In this document: positions 42,203-52,064 of the stretch, piece after piece
How positions within the stretch are numbered: the first letter of the stretch is position 1
How the letters are laid out: every line of letters begins with the position of its first letter
Assembly (NCBI RefSeq): GCF_900113065.1
Contig: NZ_FOOA01000004.1
Span: 173,785-237,784 of the forward strand
Reading direction: 5' to 3'
Length of the DNA stretch: 64,000 nucleotides
Origin: Aureimonas phyllosphaerae
GTDB taxonomy: Bacteria; Pseudomonadota; Alphaproteobacteria; Rhizobiales; Rhizobiaceae
Notes under the pieces: generated by a model
Database searches by the model: none
Seen by the model: the letters and a program-made list of their open reading frames with translations, nothing else
What the model was told of the DNA's origin: nothing
Translations under genes and position numbers: made by a program

Positions 42203-43810
42203 ATGCGATCCGCCCTCCTCGGCCTCGTTGCCTGCCTTTCCGCCGGCACCGCCCTGCCCGCCCGCGCGTTCGACCTCACGATCCTGCACATCAACGACTT
42301 CCACAGCCGCGTGGAGCCGATCTCGAAGTCGGACGGGCCCTGCTCGCAGAAGGACGCGGCCGAGAACGCGTGCTTCGGCGGCGTCGCGCGGATCGCGAGC
42401 GCTGTGAAGGCCGAGCGCGCGGCGGCCGGGAGCACGCCGACGCTCCTCCTCGATGCGGGCGACCAGAGCCAGGGTTCGCTCTTCTACACGCGCTACCGCA
42501 ACGACGACGCGGCCGAGTTCATGAACACGATCGGCTTCGAAGCAATGGCGGTCGGCAACCACGAGTTCGACGACGGCGTGCCGGTGATCGAGAAGTTCGC
42601 GGGCGCCGTGCGCTTCCCCATGCTGATGGCGAATGCCGATCTCGTGCGCGAGCCGGGGCTGGCCAAGGTCGTCAGAGCCTCGACCGTGATCGAGAAGGAC
42701 GGCGAGCGCATCGGGGTGATCGGCCTGACGCCGCAGGACAACCAGGAACTGACGGCCGCCGGCAAGTCGATCACCTTCACCGACCCGGTGGAGGCCGCCC
42801 GGCGCGAGGCCGAGACGCTGACCGCGGACGGCGTCACCAAGATCATCCTCCTCAGCCATTCCGGCTACGAGGTGGACAAGCGCCTCGCGGCCGAGGTGCC
42901 CGCGATCGACGTCATCGTCGGCGGCCACTCGCACACGCTTCTCTCCTCTACCGACCCGAAGGCGGCGGGGCCCTATCCGACGCTGGTGAAGGGACCGGAC
43001 GGGCGCGACGTGCCGATCGTCCAGGCCTATGCCTATTCGAAATATCTCGGCAAGCTCACCGTCTCCTTCGACGACGAGGGGCGCGTGACGAAGGCGGAAG
43101 GGGCGCCGATCCTTCTCGACGCCTCGGTGCCGGAGGACGCGGCGATCAAGGCGCGCGTCGCCGAGCTTGCCAAGCCGCTGGAGGAGATCAAGGCCAAGGT
43201 CGTCGCCGAAGCCGCCGCCCCGATCGACGGCCAGCGCGACACATGCCGCGTCGCGGAATGCCAGATGGGCAACCTCGTCGCCGACGCGATCCTCGACCGC
43301 ACCAAGGACCAGGGCACCACGATCGCGATCGGCAATGGCGGCAACGTGCGCGCCTCGATCGACCAGGGGCCGATCACGATGGGCGAGGTGCTGACGGTCC
43401 TCCCCTTCCAGAACACGCTGGCGACGTTCCAGCTGACCGGGGCCGACATCAAGGCGGCGCTGGAAAATGGCGTCAGCCAGGTCGAGGAGGGTGCCGGCCG
43501 CTTCCCGCAGGTGGCGGGTCTTCAGTTCGACTGGTCGCGGAAGGGCACGCCGGGCGTCGATCGCGTGAAGGCGGTGCGCGTGAAGTCGCCCGCCGGCGAA
43601 TGGCAGCCGATCGACCCGGCCGCGACCTACACGGTCGTCTCCAACAACTTCCTGCGGCAGGGCGGCGACGGCTACTCGGTGTTCGCCACCAAGGCCGAGA
43701 ACGCCTACGATTTCGGGCCCAACATGGAAGACGCGGTAGTCGCCTATCTCCAGGACGGCCGCTCGCCCTACACCGCCTCGACCGGCGGGCGCATTCGCGA
43801 GATCGAGTAG
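42203..43810 (+). CDS. Periplasmic bifunctional metallophosphatase/5'-nucleotidase (UshA-like)
   Basis: The 535-residue protein has a signal peptide (SALLGLVACLSAGTALPARA). The metallophosphatase domain starts LTILHINDFHSRVEP, with DAGDQSQGS, VGNHEFDDG and VGGHSHTLL as metal ligands. The C-terminal 5'-nucleotidase domain shows NGGNVRASIDQGPITMGEV, LPFQNTL and the substrate-stacking region NNFLRQGGDGYSVF. It hydrolyses nucleotides or UDP-sugars to scavenge nucleoside and phosphate. AAGGAG at 42191 fixes the ATG at 42203. Divergent from glcB. Confidence 0.92.
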   Translation: MRSALLGLVACLSAGTALPARAFDLTILHINDFHSRVEPISKSDGPCSQKDAAENACFGGVARIASAVKAERAAAGSTPTLLLDAGDQSQGSLFYTRYRNDDAAEFMNTIGFEAMAVGNHEFDDGVPVIEKFAGAVRFPMLMANADLVREPGLAKVVRASTVIEKDGERIGVIGLTPQDNQELTAAGKSITFTDPVEAARREAETLTADGVTKIILLSHSGYEVDKRLAAEVPAIDVIVGGHSHTLLSSTDPKAAGPYPTLVKGPDGRDVPIVQAYAYSKYLGKLTVSFDDEGRVTKAEGAPILLDASVPEDAAIKARVAELAKPLEEIKAKVVAEAAAPIDGQRDTCRVAECQMGNLVADAILDRTKDQGTTIAIGNGGNVRASIDQGPITMGEVLTVLPFQNTLATFQLTGADIKAALENGVSQVEEGAGRFPQVAGLQFDWSRKGTPGVDRVKAVRVKSPAGEWQPIDPAATYTVVSNNFLRQGGDGYSVFATKAENAYDFGPNMEDAVVAYLQDGRSPYTASTGGRIREIE

Positions 43811-43843
43811 CCCGTTACGGGTGCGGCCGGAGGCGCTGCGCCC

Positions 43844-45082
43844 TCAGCGTTCGGCCAGAAGAACGCGGTGGTCGAGAAAGAACTTGGCGAAGAAGGGCAG
43901 GCTCGCCGAGCCGACCTCGCGCGCCGCCCGGCCGATCGTGCCCTCAACGACGGTGACGGGCGGCAGGCCCTGCAGATCGATCCGACCGAGCGCCTGGCGC
44001 GTCGCCTCCGTCAGGCGTGCGCGCACCGAGGCGGGAAAACTGCCGTCGATCACTGCCTTCTCGAAGTCGTAGACCGAAACGGCCGAGGCGATCGCATGGG
44101 CGAGTCCCTCCGCAGCTTCCGCGATCCAGGCTTCGAGGAGATCCCCAAGCCCGGTCCAGTCGGCGTCCTTGCGCCAGAGCTCGACCGCCGAGCGACCGGC
44201 TTCCTCGACCCGGCGCTCGAGGACGTGGATCGAGGCGGCGTGGATCAGCTGGTGGCGACCGCCGCCGGGCGCGGGCACCGGCATCGAACCGAGCGCACCG
44301 GCATTGCCGGTGCGCCCCGACACCAGCGTCCCGTCGATCACGATGCCCCCGCCGACGAAGGCGCCGACGAAGAAATAGATGTAGTCGGCCGAATCGATCG
44401 TGCCGAACGCCTGCTCGGCACCGCAGGCGGCCGTCACGTCGTTGGCGATGTAGACCGCCTCGCCGGTGAGCGTCTCCAGCTCGGCCGCCATGTCGAGATG
44501 GCGCCATTCCTCCATCTCGCCGCTCGGCGCGCCGTTGGCCTCGCCCCAGGACCAGAGCTCGAACGGCATGCCGACCCCGAGCCCGGCGATACGCCGGCGA
44601 AGGGCCGGCGGCAGGCTGGCGCGCAGGTCCGCGACGCCCTCCTCCACGAAGGACTGGATCTCCGAGCGGCGGGGAAACCGGTAGAGGACGTCGCGCGAAT
44701 CGCGCACCTGACCCACGAAGTCCATCAGAACGATCTCGCTGGTGCGCCGCCCAAGCTTCAGGCCGAAGGCGAAGGCGCCGTCCGGGTTGAGGCGCATGGG
44801 CACCGACGGCTGGCCGACGCGGCCGCGCCGAGGCTCGCCCGCCAGCACCAGTCCCTCCGCCTCCAGCGAGCGCATGATGACGGACGCCGTCTGCGGCGAC
44901 AGGCCGGACAGGCGGGCGATCTGCGACTTGGCGAGTTCGCCGTGCCGGCGGATCAGCGACAGCACCGCCCGCTCGTTGTGCGCCCGCAGGCCCGCCTGAT
45001 TCGAGCCGCGCAGGCGCTCGTCGGTTGCTTCGCGAACGGAGCCAGCCGGCGACTCGAGGCCGGGCAGGTTCGCATCGTTCAT
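43844..45082 (-). CDS. frcR: ROK family transcriptional regulator, FrcR-like
   Basis: The 412-residue protein has an N-terminal winged HTH (VLSLIRRHGELAKSQIARLSGLSPQTASVIMRSLEAEGLV) and a C-terminal ROK sugar-binding domain (GLGVGMPFE, EAVYIANDVTAACGAEQAF, FVGAFVGGGIVIDGTLVSGRTGNAGALGSM). The CxCG zinc motif of many ROK proteins is missing, as in rhizobial FrcR relatives. It diverges from frcBCA, and an inverted repeat lies between them, so it most likely represses the fructose transporter. AGGGGACC is the SD. Confidence 0.85.
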   Translation of the reverse strand: MNDANLPGLESPAGSVREATDERLRGSNQAGLRAHNERAVLSLIRRHGELAKSQIARLSGLSPQTASVIMRSLEAEGLVLAGEPRRGRVGQPSVPMRLNPDGAFAFGLKLGRRTSEIVLMDFVGQVRDSRDVLYRFPRRSEIQSFVEEGVADLRASLPPALRRRIAGLGVGMPFELWSWGEANGAPSGEMEEWRHLDMAAELETLTGEAVYIANDVTAACGAEQAFGTIDSADYIYFFVGAFVGGGIVIDGTLVSGRTGNAGALGSMPVPAPGGGRHQLIHAASIHVLERRVEEAGRSAVELWRKDADWTGLGDLLEAWIAEAAEGLAHAIASAVSVYDFEKAVIDGSFPASVRARLTEATRQALGRIDLQGLPPVTVVEGTIGRAAREVGSASLPFFAKFFLDHRVLLAER

Positions 45083-45143
45083 GGATGTGGTCCCCTGGCC
45101 GCCAGACCGGGCGGCGATAGATCAACCTTCACCAACCTGAAAA

Positions 45144-45186
45144 ACCTGTCAATAAATAAATCTTCGTGAGTTATCGATTGACAGGT
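45144..45186. promoter_or_regulatory. Inverted-repeat operator between frcR and frcB overlapping divergent -35 boxes
   Basis: ACCTGTCAAT (45144-45153) and ATTGACAGGT (45177-45186) are exact inverted copies, centres 33 bp apart (about three helical turns). Each arm contains TTGACA reading outward, a consensus -35 box for frcR and for frcB. Likely ROK repressor sites with built-in promoters. Confidence 0.65.
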
Positions 45187-45286
45187 ATAACCCGAGGCTG
45201 TTGGATGCTCCCTGTTCGGCGCGGACTAGGAGAGCCGCCCGACGGGACGCCATGACGGGCGTCGCATCAGTTTCGGGAGATCGTCC

Positions 45287-46318
45287 TTGGCCATTCGTCG
45301 TTTTCTTGCATCCGCCGCGCTCGGCGCCCTCGGCCTCGCCGCCATGACGGCCGGCGCCTCCGCCCAGTCGCCGATGACCGTCTGCCTCATCACCAAGACG
45401 GACACGAACCCGTTCTTCGTGAAGATGAAGGAAGGCGCCGAGGCGAAGGCCAAGGAACTCGGGATCAACCTGCAGTCCTACGCGGGCCGCGTCGACGGCG
45501 ACCATGACAGCCAGGTCCAGGCGATCGAGAGCTGCATCGCGGCCGGCGCCAAAGGCATCCTGATCGCCGCCTCCGACACGAAGGCGATCGCCTCCTCGAC
45601 CCAGAAGGCGCGCGACGCCGGCCTGATCGTGATCGCGCTCGACACGCCGCTCGAGCCGCTCACCGCCGCCGATGCGACGTTTGCGACCGACAACTTCGAG
45701 GCGGGCGTCCTGATCGGCCAGTGGGCCAAGGCCAAGATGGGCGCGGACGCCGAGAACGCGAAGATCGCCTTCCTCGACCTCACGCCGCAGCAGCCGTCTG
45801 TCGCCGTCCTGCGCGACCAGGGCTTCATGCAGGGTTTCGGCATCGACGTGAAGAACAAGGACGTCGTCGGCGACGAGGACGACAAGCGCATCGTCGGCCA
45901 TGACGTGACCAACGGCAACGAGGAAGGCGGCCGTCAGGCCATGGAGAACCTTCTCCAGAAGGACCCGACGATCAACCTCGTCTACACGATCAACGAACCG
46001 GCGGCGGCCGGCGCCTACGAGGCGCTGAAAGGCCTCGGCCTCGCCGACAAGGTGACGATCGTCTCCGTCGACGGCGGCTGCCCGGGCGTCGCCAACGTCA
46101 AGGACGGCGTGATCGGCGCGACCTCGATGCAGTATCCGCTGAAGATGGCGTCGATGGGCGTCGAGGCGGTGAAAACCTATGCCGAAAGCGGCAAGAAGCC
46201 GGAGGCTTCGGCCGGCCTCGAGATCACCAACACCGGCGTCGACCTCGTCACCGACCAGCCGGCCGAGGGCGTGAAGTCGATGGACACCACGGCCGCCGCC
46301 AAGGCCTGCTGGGGCTGA
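45287..46318 (+). CDS. frcB: Fructose ABC transporter substrate-binding protein FrcB
   Basis: The 343-residue protein starts at TTG 45287 with GGGAG at SD distance. It has a signal peptide ([22 protein letters not shown]) followed by a type-I periplasmic-binding fold of the ribose/fructose group: [65 protein letters not shown] and [16 protein letters not shown]. It delivers fructose (and possibly ribose or mannose) to the FrcC/FrcA importer. A hairpin with T run separates it from frcC, which would keep binding protein in excess. Confidence 0.92.
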   Translation: MAIRRFLASAALGALGLAAMTAGASAQSPMTVCLITKTDTNPFFVKMKEGAEAKAKELGINLQSYAGRVDGDHDSQVQAIESCIAAGAKGILIAASDTKAIASSTQKARDAGLIVIALDTPLEPLTAADATFATDNFEAGVLIGQWAKAKMGADAENAKIAFLDLTPQQPSVAVLRDQGFMQGFGIDVKNKDVVGDEDDKRIVGHDVTNGNEEGGRQAMENLLQKDPTINLVYTINEPAAAGAYEALKGLGLADKVTIVSVDGGCPGVANVKDGVIGATSMQYPLKMASMGVEAVKTYAESGKKPEASAGLEITNTGVDLVTDQPAEGVKSMDTTAAAKACWG

Positions 46319-46334
46319 TCGGTCCTTGAAAACG

Positions 46335-46360
46335 CGGGAAGCCTTCGGGCTTCCCGTTTT
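46335..46360 (+). terminator. Intercistronic hairpin between frcB and frcC
   Basis: CGGGAAGCC / GGCTTCCCG with UUCG-type loop and TTTT. Partial termination or 3'-end protection would give more FrcB than membrane components. Confidence 0.75.
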
Positions 46361-46483
46361 GACGTCGAGCGACCACACGCCCACCGCTTTCTCGTCCCGA
46401 CGGGCCACCCGCGTCGCTCAAGGGATCCACCAAGCGCACGCCGGCGCCAGAACCGGCCATCAGCCCCCGGGAGGCCTCGTTCC

Positions 46484-47559
46484 ATGAGCGACACCACGTC
46501 CACGAAGGGCAGCGACTTCGAATCCGGCCTCGCCAAGAGCGATACGCGCGTCGCCGACTTCTCCGGCCACGGCCGGACCCCGCTGCAGCATCTCCAGCAT
46601 TTCCTGCACGCCAACCCGACGATGGTGCCGATCATCGTCCTCCTGTTCGGCATCATGGTGTTCGGCCTCCTGATCGGCCAGCGCTTCTTCAACGCCTTCA
46701 CGATGACGCTGATCCTCCAGCAGGTCGCGATCGTGGGCATCGTCGGCGTCGCGCAGACGCTGATCATCCTGACCGCCGGCATCGACCTGTCGGTCGGCGC
46801 GATCATGGTCCTGTCCTCGGTGATCATGGGCAACCTTGCGGTCGGCATGGGCGTGCCCGCCCCGATCGCGATCCTCGTCGGCTTCGCGGTCGGCACGCTC
46901 TGCGGCGCGATCAACGGCGTCCTCGTCGCCAAGGTGAAGCTGCCGCCCTTCATCGTCACGCTCGGCATGTGGTTCGTCTACGAGGCGATCAACTTCATCT
47001 ACACCCAAAATGCGACGATCCGGGCGCAGGACGTGACGGCGGAAGCCCCGCTCCTCCAGTTCCTCGGCAACACGTTCCAGATCGGCGGCGCGGTCTTCAC
47101 TTATGCGGTGGTCAGCGTCCTCGTTCTCGTCGCGCTGTTCTACTACATCCTGAACTACACCTCCTGGGGCCGCCACGTTTACGCGATCGGCGACGACGAG
47201 GATGCGGCGCGCCTGTCGGGCATCCGCTCCAACAAGGTGCTGATCTCGGTCTACGCCGTGTCGGGCCTCATCTGCGCCTTCGCCGGCTGGGCGCTGATCG
47301 GGCGCATCGGCTCGGTCTCGCCGACCTCGGGCTACGAGGCCAATATCCAGGCGATCACCGCGGTGGTGATCGGCGGCACCTCGCTCTTCGGTGGCCGCGG
47401 CTCGGTGCTCGGCACCCTCGTCGGCGCGCTCATCGTCGGCGTCTTCGCCATGGGACTGCGCATCTACGGCACCGATCCTCAGTGGACACGCCTCACCGTC
47501 GGTGCTCTCATCATTCTGGCCGTGGCGGCCGACCAGTGGATCAGAAAGGTCTCGGCGTA

Positions 47560-47560
<1 letters not shown>
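46484..47560 (+). CDS. frcC: Fructose ABC transporter permease FrcC
   Basis: The 358-residue protein has 8-10 hydrophobic segments of the BPD_transp_2 family. Signature stretches are AQTLIILTAGIDLSVGAIMVLSSV, NGVLVAKVKLPPFIVTLGMWFVY, YAIGDDEDAARLSGIRSNKV and the coupling region AVVIGGTSLFGGRGSVLGTLVGALI. It begins with an extended charged N-terminus. GGGAGG precedes the ATG. The stop overlaps the frcA start (TAATG), so the two are coupled. Confidence 0.93.
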
Positions 47561-48351
<791 letters not shown>

Positions 48352-48373
48352 CCAGCCCCGCCCACGCAAGTTC

Positions 48374-48406
48374 CGAAGCCGGCCTCCGAGCCGGCTTCGT
48401 CTGTTT
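48374..48406 (+). terminator. Terminator of the frc operon
   Basis: A 10-bp stem CGAAGCCGGC / GCCGGCTTCG, loop CTCCGA, then TCTGTTT. Confidence 0.8.
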
Positions 48407-48481
48407 CCGGGTGCCTCTCGCCTTGACCTGCAGCCGGAACGGGCGAGCTTTCAGAGCGATCCGCCGCCGGAGACCGACACC

Positions 48482-49213
48482 ATGAGCGAACGCTACGACC
48501 TCTATTATTGGCCCGGCATCCAGGGCCGTGGCGAGTTCCCGCGTCTGGTGCTGGAAGCGGCCGAAGCGCCCTATCGCGACATGGCGCGCCTCGACGAGGC
48601 GGCGGGCGGCGGCGTCCCCGCGATGATGCGCGTGCTGGAAACCGGCATCGGACACCACATCCCCTTCGCCCCGCCCTTCCTGGTCGTCGGCGACCGGCTC
48701 GTCGCGCAGTCGGCCGAGATCTCCGCCTATCTCGGCGAGCGGCTCGGCCTGGCGCCCGATACGGAAGCCGATCGCCTCTTCGCGCGCACCATAGCGCTGA
48801 CGACGGCCGATCTCGTGACGGACGCGCACGACACACACCATCCCATCGCGACGAGCCTCTATTACGCGGACCAGAAGCCGGAAGCCCTGCGCCGCGCGCA
48901 AGAGTTCCGGGGCGAGCGCATGCCGAAGTTCCTCGGCTGGTACGAATGGCTTCTCGAGATGAACGACCATGGCGTCCTTGTCGGGGATCGCCTGACCTAT
49001 GCCGATCTCGGCCTGTTCCAGGTGATGGAAGGCCTGCGCTACGCCTTCCCGCGCCGGATGGGTGCGATCGAAGGCCGGTACCCCCGTGTCATCGCGCTCC
49101 ACGACGCCGTCGCGCAGCATCCGGCGGTCGCACGCTACCTCGCGAGCCCCCGCCGCCTTCCATTCAACGAGGACGGGATCTTCCGGCACTATCCCGAACT
49201 CGACGGAGAGTGA
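48482..49213 (+). CDS. Glutathione S-transferase family protein
   Basis: The 243-residue protein has an N-terminal thioredoxin fold (RYDLYYWPGIQGRGEFPRLVLEAAEAPY) with the glutathione-binding FLVVGDRLVAQSAEISAYLGERLGL, and an all-helical C-terminal domain (GDRLTYADLGLFQVMEGLRY). The pattern resembles sigma/alpha-like GSTs of Proteobacteria. It conjugates or isomerises electrophiles with glutathione; the substrate is unknown. GGAGA is the SD. Single-gene unit between two terminators. Confidence 0.9.
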   Translation: MSERYDLYYWPGIQGRGEFPRLVLEAAEAPYRDMARLDEAAGGGVPAMMRVLETGIGHHIPFAPPFLVVGDRLVAQSAEISAYLGERLGLAPDTEADRLFARTIALTTADLVTDAHDTHHPIATSLYYADQKPEALRRAQEFRGERMPKFLGWYEWLLEMNDHGVLVGDRLTYADLGLFQVMEGLRYAFPRRMGAIEGRYPRVIALHDAVAQHPAVARYLASPRRLPFNEDGIFRHYPELDGE

Positions 49214-49242
49214 GCGGGATCGCCGCGCGGCCCGGCCTCATG

Positions 49243-49279
49243 AAAAAGGGGCGGCGGCATCGCTGCCGCCGCCCCTTGT
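49243..49279. terminator. Bidirectional terminator between GST and transglycosylase genes
   Basis: A perfect 14-bp stem (AAGGGGCGGCGGCA / TGCCGCCGCCCCTT) with loop TCGC, A-rich on the left and TTGTT on the right. Confidence 0.9.
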
Positions 49280-49312
49280 TCTCGGTTGGACTACCGCCGC
49301 GGCGGTGCGCGG

Positions 49313-50128
49313 TCAGTTCGCGAGCTTCGAGGCGAAGAGCGCGAGCCCCTGCTGGTAGACGGTCGCCCGGTTCCAGTCGACGAGGCGCGCGAAGTTCGGC
49401 TCGCCCGGGCCGTAGCCGGCGCCCGCGATCCAGCCGTGCTGCTTGAGGAAGTTGGCCGTGGAGGCAAGGACGTCCGCCTTGGAGCGGATGAGGTCGCGGC
49501 GGCCGTCGCCGTCGAAGTCCACGGCATAGCGCAGGTAGTTCTTGGCGAGGAACTGCGTCTGGCCGATCTCGCCGGCCCAGGCGCCCTTCATGTCTGCGGC
49601 GCGCTTGTCGCCCCGGTTGACGATCTGGAGCGCGGCCATCAGCTCTTCGGTGAAGAAGTCCGAGCGGCGGCAGTCGTAGGAGAGGGTCGCCAGCGAGCGG
49701 AAGATGTTCATGTTGCCGGAGTTGGCGCCGAAGCCCGTCTCCATGCCCCAGATCGCGACGAGGATCTCCTTCTGGACGCCGTAGCGCTGCTCGATGCGGT
49801 TCAGGAGATCGCGATTCTGCGCGATGATCCCCTTGCCCTTCTTGACGAAGGATGCGGGCGCGCGGCGCTCCATGAAGGCGTCGAGCGACAGCTTGAAGCT
49901 CTTCTGGTTGCGATCGAGGCTGATGACCTTGGGATCGTAGGTGACGTTGCCGAGCGCGGTCTGCAGCGTCTCCTGCGAGATGCCGCTGGCCGCCGCCTGC
50001 GCCTTGAAGCTCTCGAGCCAGGGCTGGAAGCCGGCCGAGGAGTTGCCGCAGCTCTGGGCGAGCGCGGGCGCCGCGAAGCTGACGGCGGCGGCGGCAAGGG
50101 CCGCCCGGAACAGCGGAAGTGTCTTCAT
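49313..50128 (-). CDS. Lytic murein transglycosylase, MltB family, catalytic domain only
   Basis: The 271-residue secreted protein has a signal peptide (LFRAALAAAAVSFAAPALAQ) and the MltB domain: Glu130 in AIWGMETGFGANSG, GAWAGEIGQTQFLAKNY and VDFDGDGRRDLIRS. It lacks the peptidoglycan-binding module of its paralogue at 36757, and the two are only moderately alike. AAGGGGA precedes the ATG. Monocistronic. Confidence 0.93.
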   Translation of the reverse strand: MKTLPLFRAALAAAAVSFAAPALAQSCGNSSAGFQPWLESFKAQAAASGISQETLQTALGNVTYDPKVISLDRNQKSFKLSLDAFMERRAPASFVKKGKGIIAQNRDLLNRIEQRYGVQKEILVAIWGMETGFGANSGNMNIFRSLATLSYDCRRSDFFTEELMAALQIVNRGDKRAADMKGAWAGEIGQTQFLAKNYLRYAVDFDGDGRRDLIRSKADVLASTANFLKQHGWIAGAGYGPGEPNFARLVDWNRATVYQQGLALFASKLAN

Positions 50129-50420
50129 GCGTTGGTCCCCTTATGGTCTGGCCCGCCGCCGCGATCCCCCTCGAAGGCCCGGTCGGCGCTGGTTCATGTG
50201 AATGGGTGAAGTGGGTGCAGATGCACCACCGTCGATTGATTCTTCGGCCTTAAACAACAAGAAAGCGTTTGCGAAGTGGCGAGCGGACCGGCTTTGCGTC
50301 GCACGCAGTCGCGCCGCCCCGTCACGCTTTCGCGAGCCCCCATCGACACGAGGGGGCTGGAAAGGCGAGATCGAGGCTCCAACTCCCGCCCATACGACCC
50401 TCGTGATCGAAAGTCCGCCG

Positions 50421-50750
50421 ATGTTCATTGCCATGAACCGCTTCAAGGTCCTGCCCGACGCCGTGGAGGAATTCGAGGCACTGTGGGCCAACCGCGAGAC
50501 GCATCTCCACACGGTGCCGGGCTTTCGCGAGTTCCACATGCTGAAGGGGCCGGAGCGCGACGATCACCGTCTCTACGCCTCGCACACGATCTGGGCGAGC
50601 CGCGAGGCGTTCGAGGGGTGGACGCGATCGGAGGCCTTCCGCGCGGCCCATCGCGGCGCGGGCGGCACGCGCCCGCTCTATCTCGGCCATCCGGAATTCG
50701 AGGGTTTCGAGGTGATCCAGACCGTGGACGCGGACGGCCGTCGCAGTTGA
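50421..50750 (+). CDS. ABM-fold haem-degrading monooxygenase (IsdG/HmuQ-like)
   Basis: The 109-residue protein starts MFIAMNRFKVLPDAVEEFEALW and continues with VPGFREFHMLKG, LYASHTIWASREAFEGWTRS and FRAAHRG. Asn6, Trp67 and His77 match in kind and spacing the Asn/Trp/His triad of IsdG-type haem oxygenases. It would open the haem ring to release iron. The ATG at 50421 is chosen over an in-frame start at 50202 that would add a non-family leader. Convergent with sqdB, with a 16-bp gap. Confidence 0.85.
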   Translation: MFIAMNRFKVLPDAVEEFEALWANRETHLHTVPGFREFHMLKGPERDDHRLYASHTIWASREAFEGWTRSEAFRAAHRGAGGTRPLYLGHPEFEGFEVIQTVDADGRRS

Positions 50751-50766
50751 CGGCGCGCTCCGCCCG

Positions 50767-51945
50767 CTACTCGGCCGCGATCGGACGCACCCAGAGCGAG
50801 GAGCAGACGATGCGGCTCGTGTCGCACCGGTCCTTGTGACGCCCCGCGATCTCGACGACCTCCTCCATCAGCCCGTCCGACAGGCGGGTCGGCTCGAGGC
50901 CGAGATTGATCAGCGAATCGTTGGCGACCACGAGATCGTTCTCGGCCATCTCCTTGCGGGGATTGTCGAGATGCTCGACCGGCACGCCGGTCATCCGCGA
51001 CACCATCTGGGCGAGATCACCCACCCGGTGCGTCTCGGTCATCTGGTTCATGATCTTGACGCGGTCGCCGCGCTTGGGCGCCGACTGGATGGCGAGCGCG
51101 ATGCAGCGCACCGTGTCGCGGATGTGGATGAAGGCGCGGGTCTGGCCGCCCGTGCCGTGGACGGTCAGCGGATGGCCGATCGCGGCCTGCGCCAGGAAGC
51201 GGTTCAGCACCGTGCCGTAGTCGCCGTCGTAGTCGAAGCGGTTGACGAGGCGCTCGTCGAGGTCGGTCTCGGGCGTCGAGGTGCCCCAGACGATGCCCTG
51301 ATGCAGATCGGTGATCTTCAAACCGTCATTCTTGGCATAGTACAGGAAGAGGAGCTGATCGAGGGTCTTCGTCATATGGTAGATCGAACCGGGATCCACC
51401 GGGTACAGGATCTCCACGGTCGCCTCCGCGCCCGCCGAGCGCAGGGTCGCGTCGATATAGCCTTCCGGGATCGTCATCCCCTTGGTCTTGCCGTAGCCGT
51501 AGACGCCCATCGTCCCGAGATGGACGAGATGCGCGTCCGGGCACGCCTCCACCATGGCGCACAGGACCGACGATGTCGCGTTGACGTTGTTGTCGACCGT
51601 GTAGCGTTTGTGCCACGGCGATTTCATCGAATAGGGCGCGGCGCGCTGCTCGGCGAAATGCACGATGGCGTCCGGGGCGACCTGGCGGAACAGCGCTTCC
51701 AGCCGGTCGTAGTCCTTGGCGACGTCGAGCTCGACGAAGTCGATCGGCGTGTTGCGCGTCTCGCGCCAGGCCTGCAGACGCTCCTCGATGGAGCGTATCG
51801 GCGTCAGGCTGGAGACGCCGAGTTCCTCGTCGGTCCGGCGGCGAACCAGGTTGTCGACGATCGTGACATGGTGCCCTTCGGCCGACAGGTGGAGGGAGGT
51901 GGCCCATCCGCAGAACCCGTCGCCACCCAGAACAATCACCTTCAT
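50767..51945 (-). CDS. sqdB: UDP-sulfoquinovose synthase-like NAD-dependent epimerase (SqdB)
   Basis: The 392-residue extended SDR makes UDP-sulfoquinovose from UDP-glucose and sulfite. SqdB features are VIVLGGDGFCGWATSLHL, the RRRTDEELGVSSLTPI insert, HFAEQRAAPYSMK, HLGTMGVYGYG, the catalytic SIYHMTKTLDQLLF (Tyr-x3-Lys) and LHQGIVWGTSTPETDLDERL. UDP-glucose would come from GalU. The start at 51945 begins the family. It is divergent from a GT4 gene that could transfer the sulfosugar to diacylglycerol. Confidence 0.92.
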   Translation of the reverse strand: MKVIVLGGDGFCGWATSLHLSAEGHHVTIVDNLVRRRTDEELGVSSLTPIRSIEERLQAWRETRNTPIDFVELDVAKDYDRLEALFRQVAPDAIVHFAEQRAAPYSMKSPWHKRYTVDNNVNATSSVLCAMVEACPDAHLVHLGTMGVYGYGKTKGMTIPEGYIDATLRSAGAEATVEILYPVDPGSIYHMTKTLDQLLFLYYAKNDGLKITDLHQGIVWGTSTPETDLDERLVNRFDYDGDYGTVLNRFLAQAAIGHPLTVHGTGGQTRAFIHIRDTVRCIALAIQSAPKRGDRVKIMNQMTETHRVGDLAQMVSRMTGVPVEHLDNPRKEMAENDLVVANDSLINLGLEPTRLSDGLMEEVVEIAGRHKDRCDTSRIVCSSLWVRPIAAE

Positions 51946-52021
51946 GCGGACATCACTTTCGTCTCGTGGCGCGCCCCGGCGCACTCGGTCAGCGCAAGCT
52001 CTATCATTGCAAAAAGCATTC

Positions 52022-52042
52022 GGAAACGGACCTTCCGTTTCC
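52022..52042. promoter_or_regulatory. 21-bp perfect inverted repeat in the sqdB / GT4 promoter
   Basis: GGAAACGGA - CCT - TCCGTTTCC, ending 22 bp before the GT4 ATG. Either a repressor operator or a hairpin in the GT4 leader that would sit near the ribosome site. Confidence 0.6.
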
Positions 52043-52064
52043 CGGCATCGGGGGACTGTGAAAC

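Noticed and set aside
39894..42203. A 769-codon plus-strand open frame opposite malate synthase G
   Set aside because: Mirror of glcB; composition typical of antisense translation in GC-rich DNA.
51946..52064. Pho box in the sqdB / GT4 intergenic region
   Set aside because: No CTGTCAT-N4-CTGTCAT-like direct repeat was found; only the 21-bp inverted repeat stands out.
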